This document shows positions 7,650 to 14,723 of a stretch of 20,491 bases of DNA, one piece after another. Positions within the stretch are counted from its first letter, which is position 1. Every line of letters starts with the position of its first letter. The stretch is from positions 1-20,491 of the forward strand of contig DAOQSN010000054.1 in the NCBI GenBank assembly GCA_035356615.1. Reading direction: 5' to 3'. A program made the translations under genes and the position numbers. The notes under the pieces were generated by a model. The model ran no database searches, was not told the origin of the DNA, and saw nothing but the letters and a program-made list of their open reading frames with translations. This DNA comes from JAKQDH01 sp029558835. Its GTDB lineage: Bacteria > Planctomycetota > Phycisphaerae > UBA1845.

Positions 7650-7986
7650 CGCCTTGCCCTCCTCTCCTGGGAACGGGAGCGTACTCATCGAGTCCACGAG
7701 CGTGCCGCCGGGCGGCGGAGCGCACATACGGTAACACAACCAGCGCTGGCGTCGAGCCGGGCCGGAACCCGAGCAGGAGCGAGGGTCCTTCTCGGTGCGC
7801 GGGCGACGCCCCTCGTCTCCACTCGGGTTCGGGTGGGGCTCCCACGCGGCCGGTCGGGGTTGGCGGGGGGCGGTTGGTCGTCGGCCGGGCCCGACGGGGC
7901 GGTTGTCGGCACCGAGGGGGCGGCGTATGATTCCTGCCCGTTCGGGGGTGGCGTGGGGTGCGCCGCCCCGGACGGGGAGTCAGGCT
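7650..7986. other. Spacer before the microprotein gene
   Basis: It separates the divergent 98-residue gene (minus) and the 39-codon gene (plus). The plus side carries the promoter at 7903-7931. For the minus gene I find no convincing promoter. Long open frames on both strands here are Pro/Arg-rich shadows of GC-rich DNA. Confidence 0.4.
7903..7931 (+). promoter_or_regulatory. Promoter candidate for the 39-codon gene
   Basis: TTGTCG (4 of 6) and TATGAT (5 of 6) are exactly 17 bases apart. The start would fall near 7938, giving a leader of about 50 nt before ATG 7987. Confidence 0.5.
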
Positions 7987-8106
7987 ATGGATATCGGTGG
8001 GTTCCTGACGTCGTCGGGTTTCCTGGAGCAGTTCGTTTCGGCGCTGGTGACGGTCCTCACGGCGATCCTGGCGAACCTGATCAGTTCGCTCTTCGGCGTG
8101 TCCTGA
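7987..8106 (+). CDS. 39-residue hydrophobic microprotein
   Basis: A 39-codon frame with GGGAG 7 bases before its ATG and a promoter candidate at 7903-7931. The product begins MDIGGFLTSSGFLEQ and ends NLISSLFGVS. It has only two charged residues (D2, E15), both acidic, and one uninterrupted hydrophobic helix over about 17-37, so it is probably membrane-embedded or amphipathic and self-assembling. It stands alone: both neighbours are on the other strand. The product is unlike the Arg/Pro-rich shadow frames around it. I do not recognise a family. Small holins, type I toxins and phenol-soluble-modulin-like peptides share this appearance, but none is indicated specifically. A weak inverted repeat (CCGCACG/CGTGCGG, about 8118-8148) follows. 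Confidence 0.6.
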   Translation: MDIGGFLTSSGFLEQFVSALVTVLTAILANLISSLFGVS

Positions 8107-8358
8107 GTTTGGTCGACCCGCACGGGTGTGACACGGGATCACGTGCGGCTCAGGTGACATGTCCGGGCCGACGGAGCTTGTCCGCTGGCGGACGCGAGAG
8201 TGTGCGAGTGCGCCCCGCCGTCTCTCGCATTTCGGAGAGCAGGGCGGCTCTGCGCTTGGCCATGCCACCCTGCTCGGCATCCTGTTCGGCACGGCAGGGC
8301 TGCGCTTGACCATGCCGGCCTCGTTGGCCGCTTGGGTCGCCGTGTCGCCCGGACTTGA
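8107..8358. repeat. Repeat-bearing spacer after the microprotein gene
   Basis: It contains the 47-base element (8224-8270) and a degenerate partial copy (about 8293-8318, ending GCGCTTGACCATGCC). An imperfect inverted partner, CAGGTGACATGTCC at 8151-8164, faces the CATGCCACCCTG end near 8261-8272. As at 1722-1828, this gives a unit of about 120 bases with inverted ends. No gene is seen. Confidence 0.45.
8224..8270 (+). repeat. 47-base dispersed repeat ending GGCCATGCCACCC, copy 2
   Basis: Ungapped match to 1782-1828 at 36 of 47 positions, with an identical 13-base end. It lies between convergent genes (microprotein plus, secreted protein minus). Confidence 0.6.
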
Positions 8359-9858
8359 TCAGGCGGCGTCTTGGCTGCGCTCGGCCTTCGGCAGCAGGGT
8401 GTGGACCCCCGGCTTCAGTTGCCGGTCGAAGATCAGTTGGATGGGCTGCCGCAGACGCCTAAGCTTCTCCTGCCGCTCGGTTGCCTCGGGACGCGGGGAA
8501 CCATCGTCTTTCGCCGGTGACGCACCCGCGGCCGCGGGACCTTCCAAACGCTGGAAGTCATCCCGGTGCTTGTATAGGTACCATGCCCGGCGGGCCTGGC
8601 ACTGACGCAGCATCTCGTAGGCACGGTCCTTTCGTTCGCCCTCCAGCTTGTGCCGCTCGACGAACTCGCGGGTGTAGCGCTCCCACTCGTCCTCCGCCGC
8701 CTGCCCGGGCTGGCCGGCCACGAACTCACCATATCCCGCAGGCAGCCCGTTTACACGCCGGTATTCCTCGCGCCCCTGGCGGACCTTCTCGCGGTACTCT
8801 TCCTCGGTGATCTTCATCTCCCGAGCAATGTCGCGCACCCAGAGCGGCCCGAAGTCCACACCCCAGCCGTAGACGAGTTCCACGGCCTCGTCAGGGGTGA
8901 TGAACTGGGTACCATCCCACGTACGGGAGCCGGTTTCCCGAACGGCGATGTTGTGGCCCAGGTCGACGCCCAGGGCTGCGGTGGGGTTGAGCGCTTCATA
9001 GTCCTCATCGGTCGGGTCGAAGCACTCGATGGCGTCCACGGTAACGACTTCGTAGGGGACCTTGCCGCCGTGCTCGGCGAACTCTGACATCTCGACCTGG
9101 GCTGGGTACCACTTCTGGCCGAACTGTTTCAATGAGATGCGGCTTTCCCAGACCATGTCATTTCCCGCATACAACCCGGAGCGCACGGGCAGGCCGCCGC
9201 GCTGCGTGTCCAGCTCCCACTCGAGGCGCAGCGGCGTCCCATGCTGCTCCCAGGCCATGGAGACGATCTCGCGGGCACCGACCCGGGCGGTGTCGTAGCT
9301 CACCGGCACCTCGGTCCACTCAAACGACTTCGGCATGACGAAGACATTCTCATAGTACTCGGGTCGCCAGGCGGGGAACAGGCCGAGCAGGTCCGGCCGG
9401 TAAGTGCCTTCGTCCGGCGCATAGGCGTTCTCATCCGTCCGCGGCGAGACCAGCGTCGAGGTCTGCTCGCCCTTGCGGTACCAGGTTGCTCCTTCATAGA
9501 GCAGCTTGCGTCGCGGGCGCGCATATTGATTGAGCCCAAAGTCCTCAGCCGTCAGCTTCTTACCCGTCTCCGAGTAGGTGTTCCGGAAGTCCTCCCGATG
9601 AAGCCCCTCGGCGTCGCCCTTGTTGACCTCCAGGGCACGGTCCCGCACGACCCGGGTTTCGTAATAGCGCTCATAGGAAACTCCGTCACTACAGTTGTTC
9701 CGGACATGCCAAATGAAGTTCACACCCCGCCACTGCGAGCGCTCTTCGAGCAGTTGCCGGATTTGCGGCGGCAAGTCAGCTCTGGTCAGTACCTGCCTGG
9801 CGGGCGGTTCGGCCAAGGCCATCCCCGCAAGCGCAGGCAGCATCGCGAACCACCACAT
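8359..9858 (-). CDS. Secreted 499-residue protein of unknown function
   Basis: ATG 9858 has AAAGGAG 8 bases upstream. Residues 1-16 are a short hydrophobic signal-like segment ending ALA (predicted cut before E17), unusual in having no basic residue at its start. Part one (about 17-330) is rich in Trp, Tyr and beta-prone stretches with acidic loops. Part two (about 335-450) is strongly charged and helical (EEEYREKVRQGREEYRR, EWERYTREFVERHK). A Pro/Lys/Arg-rich tail ends the protein. Only three Cys are present. No catalytic motif or family is recognisable. The stop lies among repeats, and the gene begins 44 bases after the Cys-rich gene at 9903-10394, so both are probably made from one transcript and exported together. 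Secretion is an inference from the N-terminus. Confidence 0.8.
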   Translation of the reverse strand: MWWFAMLPALAGMALAEPPARQVLTRADLPPQIRQLLEERSQWRGVNFIWHVRNNCSDGVSYERYYETRVVRDRALEVNKGDAEGLHREDFRNTYSETGKKLTAEDFGLNQYARPRRKLLYEGATWYRKGEQTSTLVSPRTDENAYAPDEGTYRPDLLGLFPAWRPEYYENVFVMPKSFEWTEVPVSYDTARVGAREIVSMAWEQHGTPLRLEWELDTQRGGLPVRSGLYAGNDMVWESRISLKQFGQKWYPAQVEMSEFAEHGGKVPYEVVTVDAIECFDPTDEDYEALNPTAALGVDLGHNIAVRETGSRTWDGTQFITPDEAVELVYGWGVDFGPLWVRDIAREMKITEEEYREKVRQGREEYRRVNGLPAGYGEFVAGQPGQAAEDEWERYTREFVERHKLEGERKDRAYEMLRQCQARRAWYLYKHRDDFQRLEGPAAAGASPAKDDGSPRPEATERQEKLRRLRQPIQLIFDRQLKPGVHTLLPKAERSQDAA

Positions 9859-9902
9859 GGTCGTGCTCCTTTGGTCTCACTTAAGCATGAGAACCAAGTG
9901 AC

Positions 9903-10394
9903 TCATGGCGCCACCGGTCCGCAATACGTGTACGAGTCGCGCCAAGGGACGCGGCCCTCCAAAAAGAGGGGATACTTGCTGCGCTTGCAGTCCTGGTCAT
10001 TCCAGCACACCTCCCCGGGCATCGGTGGTGAGCAAGTATACACGTCATAACACGGCTGCATTTCCTCGCACTGCAGCTTGCACGTGGCGACCCCAAGAGT
10101 GGTTCTCAGGTGGAAGTGGCGCCGTTCGCTCGCCGGGAACGGCGTGACGCTGGTCTGGTTGCAGAGACCCCACAGCGGCGGGAAGATCTGGTCGCCGATG
10201 CACTCGCACGACGTCCGGCGCACGCAATCCTCCTGGTCGGCAAAGTCCATGCAACATCCCACCTGCCCCGGCCCGCCGCAGTCATAGCCCGCGCCGCCCC
10301 AGGGGCAGTTGTCGGCGCGGGTCACGGAAAGCCAGCCCACCACCCCCGCGGCCACCGCAATGAGCGACATCCAGCGCAAAAACATGCGTGTCAT
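9903..10394 (-). CDS. Small Cys-rich secreted protein, unknown
   Basis: The 163-residue product begins MTRMFLRWMS with a basic n-region, a hydrophobic core (about 10-24) and a likely signal cleavage after TRA (about 27). The mature part carries 15 Cys in about 136 residues (NC, DC, GCC, EDC, SCEC, LC, TC, QC, PC, TC, VC, DC, YC). This suggests a disulfide-bonded extracytoplasmic domain. ATG 10394 is strongly supported by GAGGAGG with 7 bases spacing; the frame is open far upstream, but that part reads as noncoding Arg/Pro-rich sequence. No metal-site or protease pattern is obvious. It is the first gene of a two-gene unit with the 499-residue secreted protein. Function is unknown. Confidence 0.82.
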   Translation of the reverse strand: MTRMFLRWMSLIAVAAGVVGWLSVTRADNCPWGGAGYDCGGPGQVGCCMDFADQEDCVRRTSCECIGDQIFPPLWGLCNQTSVTPFPASERRHFHLRTTLGVATCKLQCEEMQPCYDVYTCSPPMPGEVCWNDQDCKRSKYPLFLEGRVPWRDSYTYCGPVAP

Positions 10395-10518
10395 TTGATA
10401 GCCTCCTCGAAACTGAGTTGTCTCTTCTTCCCTGGCGTGGCTGGTGCGGTTCGCCGGTCGAAAGGGGCAACAAAGACCGGCGCATCGCACGATGTCCACG
10501 ATTTTCGGACTACCTGTC

Positions 10519-10545
10519 AGTATACACCACAGTCGGGGGGGACAA
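10519..10545 (-). promoter_or_regulatory. Promoter candidate for the secreted-protein pair
   Basis: Minus-strand TATACT (10524-10519, 5 of 6) lies 15 bases from TTGTCC (10545-10540, 4 of 6). The spacing is shorter than ideal. The leader to ATG 10394 would be about 120 nt. Confidence 0.35.
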
Positions 10546-10982
10546 GCAGCGTCCCGAGAGATTGTCGGGGGGCGAACGGGGCTCGGTGCCACGTACGGGG
10601 CGCGGGGGCACCGGTCGCCGGGCAAATCGTCGTCAAGGCACGAACTTGGGGGGTATGCCGCCACGTCCCCCAGTCCGCGGCCCGGCTTGCCACCGCCTCG
10701 CTGGCGCGGACGCGACGGACGGAGGTGTCCGCATCTCCCCCGGACGTAGCCCGATGGCCGCACCCCGCGACGGCCGCTCTTGGTTCACGACGCAAACGCG
10801 GATAGTCTTGGAGCCACCGGCACAAACGCCTTTCGTGTCACGGCAGTGTCCGGGGAGGGCGGCAGCCCCCGGCAATCTCCCGCGCTCTGCCCTCTCCCCG
10901 AAGGGCAGGACGGTGTTGAGGTGGTTCTGGTGCCTCAGGGTATCTGGACGCCCTACGAAGTCGCAGTGGGTTGGGGTTCTGA
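10546..10982. other. Divergent spacer between secreted-protein unit and PHP gene
   Basis: Very G+C-rich, with runs of G (10638-10644) and a small GGGGAGGGCGGCAGCCCCC hairpin near 10853-10871. I find no convincing plus-strand promoter for the PHP gene and no RNA gene. Open frames on both strands here lack ribosome-binding sites and recognisable sequence. Confidence 0.4.
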
Positions 10983-11906
10983 ATGGCGGCCTGGGTGAAT
11001 CCATTTCAGACGGCGGGTCGGTGGTGGCGGGGCAACCTGCATTGCCATACCACGCGCAGCGACGGCGCGGTCGGCGTCGAGGAACGTTGCGCTCAGTATC
11101 GGGCCGCCGGGTATGACTTCATCGTCATCACCGACCACGGCATCGCGGGACCAGTCCTCGCTGAGCAGGCGGCCGGCCTGCTCGTCGTTCCGGGCGTCGA
11201 ACTCCACCCGGACAATCCGTACGGCGGCGACATCTATCACATCGTCGGCGTCAACGTCCGCGAGTCGATCGCGGCCGAGCGACTGTCGCCGGTCGAGGTT
11301 CTACGGGCCGTTACTGCTCAGGGCGGCGTGGCCATCATGGTGCACCCGTACTGGAGCGGGCATCAACTCAGCGATTACACACCGCTGGCGGGCGGGTACG
11401 TGGCCTTGGAGATCTACAACCACCTGGCGCGCCGACTCAACGGGACGCACAACGCGGAGCTGCTCTGGGATGCGCACTTAGACCGCGTGGGAGCGGTGTG
11501 GGGGACAGCCGGCGATGATGCCCACGGCGGTCCCGAGGACATCGGCGGCGGCTGGGTGATGGTCCGGGCGGACAGGCTGACGCCGGAGTCGATCTGCGCC
11601 GCGTTGCGCAGCGGTGCCTTCTACGCCACGCAGGGTCCGACCATCGAGGGACTCGACGTGGCGACGGTCGGGGGCGCGGTCGAGTTTTCGGTGCGGTGCA
11701 GTCCCGCGGCCCGCGTCCGTTTCAAGGGTCGAACCTACACGGGCAGGGTCGTGGAGGCGCCCACCGGGGCCCCCCTCCGCGACGCCGAGTACCGCTGCAC
11801 CGGCGAGGAAAAGTACATCCGCGTTGAGGTGATCGACCAGGCGGGTCGCAGCGCCTGGACCAACCCGGTGTATCTGGCGCAAGTATCCAGCGGCGCCAGG
11901 GACTGA
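10983..11906 (+). CDS. PHP-domain metal-dependent phosphoesterase (CehA/McbA-like)
   Basis: A 307-residue PHP-fold hydrolase. Metal-ligand motifs run in the expected order: NLHCHTTRSDG (H20, H22, D27), ITDHG (D51, H52), GVELH (E73, H75), MVHPYW (H121) and GDDAHG (D178/D179, H181). A C-terminal beta-rich extension (about 230-300) follows the PHP core, as in many stand-alone CehA/McbA-type proteins. There is no signal peptide, so it is likely cytosolic. Phosphodiesters or phosphomonoesters are typical substrates; nothing identifies the specific one. ATG 10983 is used although its ribosome-binding site is weak; the family motif begins only 17 residues later, so little can be missing. It is preceded by a divergent spacer and followed by a stem-loop, so it is probably transcribed alone. 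Confidence 0.85.
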   Translation: MAAWVNPFQTAGRWWRGNLHCHTTRSDGAVGVEERCAQYRAAGYDFIVITDHGIAGPVLAEQAAGLLVVPGVELHPDNPYGGDIYHIVGVNVRESIAAERLSPVEVLRAVTAQGGVAIMVHPYWSGHQLSDYTPLAGGYVALEIYNHLARRLNGTHNAELLWDAHLDRVGAVWGTAGDDAHGGPEDIGGGWVMVRADRLTPESICAALRSGAFYATQGPTIEGLDVATVGGAVEFSVRCSPAARVRFKGRTYTGRVVEAPTGAPLRDAEYRCTGEEKYIRVEVIDQAGRSAWTNPVYLAQVSSGARD

Positions 11907-11910
11907 CGGG

Positions 11911-11934
11911 CTCCGTCGCCGGGCAGGCGCGGAG
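11911..11934 (+). terminator. Stem-loop after the PHP gene
   Basis: CTCCG(T)CGCC pairs with GGCGCGGAG around a GGGCA loop, a 9-bp stem with one bulged base, starting 5 bases after the stop. No T-tract follows. Given its position it may mark the transcript end, possibly with Rho. Confidence 0.4.
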
Positions 11935-12177
11935 CGTCGGCCCCCCGGAGCTGACGTGGCGGTCTTGGGGGCCGTGCCGCCCAACGCGGCGCCCGCGGGG
12001 GTATGATTCCACCTCACGCCCCGGCGGCCCGCCTGTCACGGAGGCTGAGCGCGCAAGTTCCGACGGGAGGACGGCTTGGAGATGGGTCCCCCTTGAGCCA
12101 CCTCGGGGGCTGCCCGCTTGTGCAGTGGCAGCGGAATCGGCCCCCGGGCGGCCTCCCGGTGCGGTCGGTTAACTACC

Positions 12178-12205
12178 TTGACCCGTCTGACCGATGTGCT
12201 ATATT
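12178..12205 (+). promoter_or_regulatory. Strong promoter candidate for thrS-infC
   Basis: TTGACC (5 of 6) is followed after 16 bases by TATATT (5 of 6), which also has an extended -10 (TGC just before). Predicted start near 12212. Confidence 0.65.
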
Positions 12206-12480
12206 GGGAAGTGGTGGGAGAATATGGCCGTCCGGGTTGTGCCCGGAGGCCGAAACGCCACCTTTCCGTGGTGACGGCCAAAGCGATTCAGACCTTGTTG
12301 ACGCGTCGCACATGTTAAGTCGTCCGGGTGCCAGCATGGGTTGGCGCAGCGGACGCTGTGCGCGTCAGTGAGTCTGAGTCGCTTTCTTGTTTCTGAGGCG
12401 CGACGGTTACTCCGCTCGACGGTCGAGGCAACGCCTCGGGAAGAGGCCGGCCGGTCCGGCCGCCGGACTCGGGCGGGGGC
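12206..12480 (+). other. Long 5' leader of thrS (about 270 nt)
   Basis: It contains small hairpins: CCGGG-TTGTG-CCCGG near 12229-12245, CCAC/GTGG near 12261-12274, and a GGCCGG/CCGGCC stem just before the start codon (about 12448-12463). The last may mask the weak ribosome-binding region. I see no T-box specifier/antiterminator pair. Feedback by ThrRS, known in E. coli, is possible but only inferred from leader length. The rest of the 574-base gap (11907-12177) shows no gene. Confidence 0.4.
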
Positions 12481-14673
12481 GTGAAACGGAGGTTCGCTCT
12501 GAACGTAACGCTGCCTGATGGTCAGAGGCTCACGGTGTCGGAGGGCGCCACCCCGGCGGCAGTGGCGGCCACGCTGAGTCCACGTCTGGCGCGCTCGGCC
12601 GTCGCCGCCAAGGTCACCTTCGGCGGGCGTGCCGACATCATCGATCTGAACCGTCCCCTGCCTGGGGACTGCACCCTCAAGCTGCTCACCGACACGGATG
12701 AGGACGCCGACAGCCTGCACGTGCTGCGGCACAGCGCCGCGCACGTTATGGCCGAGGCCATTTGCGAGCTGTTCCCGCAGACGAAACTGGTGTACGGCCC
12801 GCCGGTCGAGGACGGCTTCTACTACGACATCGACCTGCCGCGGTCGCTGACGCCGGACGACTTCGCGGCCGTCGAGGCCCGCATGCGTCAGATCGTCAAG
12901 GAGAATCGCCCGTTTCGGCGCTACGAGCTGCCGCGTGAAGAAGGCATGCGCAAGCTGCAAGCCGAGGGCAGCCGCTACAAGATCGAAAACGCCGAGCGGG
13001 CGGAAGGCGACGTGCTGAGTTTCTACGTCACCGGGGAGCCCGACAACGGGCGTTTCGAGGACCTCTGCCGCGGGCCGCACCTGCCCTCCACCGGGCTCAT
13101 CAAGGCGTTCAAGGTTCGCCAAGTCAGCGGGGCGTACTACCGCGGTGACGTGAACGAGCAGCCGTTGCAGCGCGTCTACGGGACGGCCTTCTTCAAGGCG
13201 TCATCGCTGGAGGCGTTTCTCACGCGGCTGGAGGAGGCGAAGCGGCGTGACCATCGCGTGCTGGGACGCGAGCTGGACCTGTTCGTCCTGAGCGACGAAG
13301 TGGGGCCGGGGCTGGTGCTGTGGACCGGCAAGGGGACGATCGTCCGCGCCGAGTTGCAGAGCTACCTGACGCAGGAGATGCTCAAGCTCGGTTACGAGAT
13401 GGTGGTCACGCCGAATATCGGGCGGCTGAAGCTGTACCGCACCAGCGGGCACTTCCCGTACTACCGGGACTCGCAGTTTCCACCCATGTACGAGAGCGAT
13501 TCCGCCCGGCTGCTCAATGAGCTGTGGGAGGCCACCGTCGCCCGCGGGGACGCGGGGGAGTTCAGCCCGCGCGAGCAGCACTGGCTGGCGGAGTTGGAGC
13601 GCCATGACCCGGCCCGGCACACGCGCGTCTTGCAGGGGTTGCGGGCGGGCGCGGGTTGCGGGCAGGCGAATCGCCGGGTGATCGAGGACCTGCTCCAGGA
13701 GCAGGACGGCTACCTGCTCAAGCCGATGAACTGCCCGCACCACATCCAGCTCTACGCGGCCCGGCAGCGCAGCTACCGCGATCTGCCCGTGCGGCTGGGC
13801 GAGTACGGCGTGGTCTATCGCTATGAGCAGAGCGGCGAGATCAGCGGGCTGACGCGGGTACGCGGTTTCTGTCAGGATGATGCGCACCTGTTCTGCACGC
13901 CGGAGCAGTTGCTGTCCGAGGTGAACGCCACGGTCGATCTGACCCGCCGGGTGCTGGAGACGCTGGGTTTGAAGGACTACACCGTGCGGGTGAGCCTGCG
14001 CGATCCGAACAGCAACAAGTACGTCGGCTCGGACGAGAACTGGAACCTGGCGGAGCGTGCCATCCGCACGGCGGCCGAGGCGAGCGGCATCAGCTTCGTG
14101 GTGGAGCCGGGCGAGGCGGCCTTCTACGGCCCCAAGATCGACTTCGTGGTGCGCGACGCCCTGGGACGCAAGTGGCAGCTCGGCACGGTGCAGGTGGACT
14201 ACAACCTGCCCGAGCGTTTCGACCTGACCTACATCGGGGCGGACAACCAGCCGCATCGGCCGATCATGATCCACCGCACGCCCTTTGGCAGCATGGAACG
14301 CTTCGTGGGGATTCTCATCGAGCACTTCGCCGGGGCGTTTCCGCTGTGGCTCTCCCCGGTGCAGGTGGGCGTGGCCAGCGTCAGCGAGAAGAGCGCGGCC
14401 TACGGGCAGGAAGTGCTGGCTGCCCTGCGCCAGGCCGGCCTGCGGGCGGAGGGCGACTTCTCCAACGAGAAGATCGGGCCCAAGAAGCACCGCTTCCGCA
14501 GTGCCCAGGTCAACTACATCCTGGTCGTCGGTGAGCGGGAGGCCGCCGAGCGCTCGGTGAACGTCAACGACCGCAGCGGGCGGACGTCGGGCAACCAGGA
14601 ACTGGGGCCCTTCATCACCCGGTGTCAGGAGGAAATCCGGCAGAAGCGCTTGGGCACGCCGGAGACAGGCTGA
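12481..14673 (+). CDS. thrS: Threonyl-tRNA synthetase, with an extra segment in the catalytic domain
   Basis: Charges tRNA-Thr and hydrolyses mischarged Ser-tRNA. The 730-residue product is about 90 longer than E. coli ThrRS (642). Domains in order: TGS (about 4-70), N2 editing domain with HSAAH (84-88) and C196/H200, the class II catalytic core, and the anticodon-binding domain (about 625-725). Zinc ligands appear as C418 (MNCPHH), H469 (DDAH) and H598 (IHRTPFGSMERF). Motif 2 is present (RYEQSGE, then TRVRGF). About 69 residues (337-405, 13489-13695) are inserted between FPPMY and the DGYLLKPMNCPHH block, which are nearly adjacent in E. coli. The start is GTG 12481, with a weak purine-rich stretch before it. 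infC follows after 47 bases, the classic thrS-infC order. Confidence 0.96.
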   Translation: MKRRFALNVTLPDGQRLTVSEGATPAAVAATLSPRLARSAVAAKVTFGGRADIIDLNRPLPGDCTLKLLTDTDEDADSLHVLRHSAAHVMAEAICELFPQTKLVYGPPVEDGFYYDIDLPRSLTPDDFAAVEARMRQIVKENRPFRRYELPREEGMRKLQAEGSRYKIENAERAEGDVLSFYVTGEPDNGRFEDLCRGPHLPSTGLIKAFKVRQVSGAYYRGDVNEQPLQRVYGTAFFKASSLEAFLTRLEEAKRRDHRVLGRELDLFVLSDEVGPGLVLWTGKGTIVRAELQSYLTQEMLKLGYEMVVTPNIGRLKLYRTSGHFPYYRDSQFPPMYESDSARLLNELWEATVARGDAGEFSPREQHWLAELERHDPARHTRVLQGLRAGAGCGQANRRVIEDLLQEQDGYLLKPMNCPHHIQLYAARQRSYRDLPVRLGEYGVVYRYEQSGEISGLTRVRGFCQDDAHLFCTPEQLLSEVNATVDLTRRVLETLGLKDYTVRVSLRDPNSNKYVGSDENWNLAERAIRTAAEASGISFVVEPGEAAFYGPKIDFVVRDALGRKWQLGTVQVDYNLPERFDLTYIGADNQPHRPIMIHRTPFGSMERFVGILIEHFAGAFPLWLSPVQVGVASVSEKSAAYGQEVLAALRQAGLRAEGDFSNEKIGPKKHRFRSAQVNYILVVGEREAAERSVNVNDRSGRTSGNQELGPFITRCQEEIRQKRLGTPETG

Positions 14674-14707
14674 TCGTCGTTTTCAGGTATGTAAGTTCTT
14701 GTTTCGT

Positions 14708-14723
14708 GAGGTGAGGAGCCATT
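14708..14723 (+). promoter_or_regulatory. Ribosome-binding site and ATT start codon of infC
   Basis: GAGGTGAGGAG (14708-14718) precedes ATT at 14721. The GAGGT part is 8 bases away; no ATG, GTG or TTG lies at the family start. E. coli infC uses AUU so that IF3 represses its own translation; the same arrangement is inferred here. Confidence 0.85.

Noticed and set aside
12002..12007. TATGAT hexamer after the PHP gene, as an alternative thrS promoter
   Set aside because: No -35 hexamer at suitable spacing; the match at 12178-12205 is much better.
13201..14490. 429-codon minus-strand open frame opposite thrS
   Set aside because: Mirror of the conserved ThrRS catalytic and anticodon domains.
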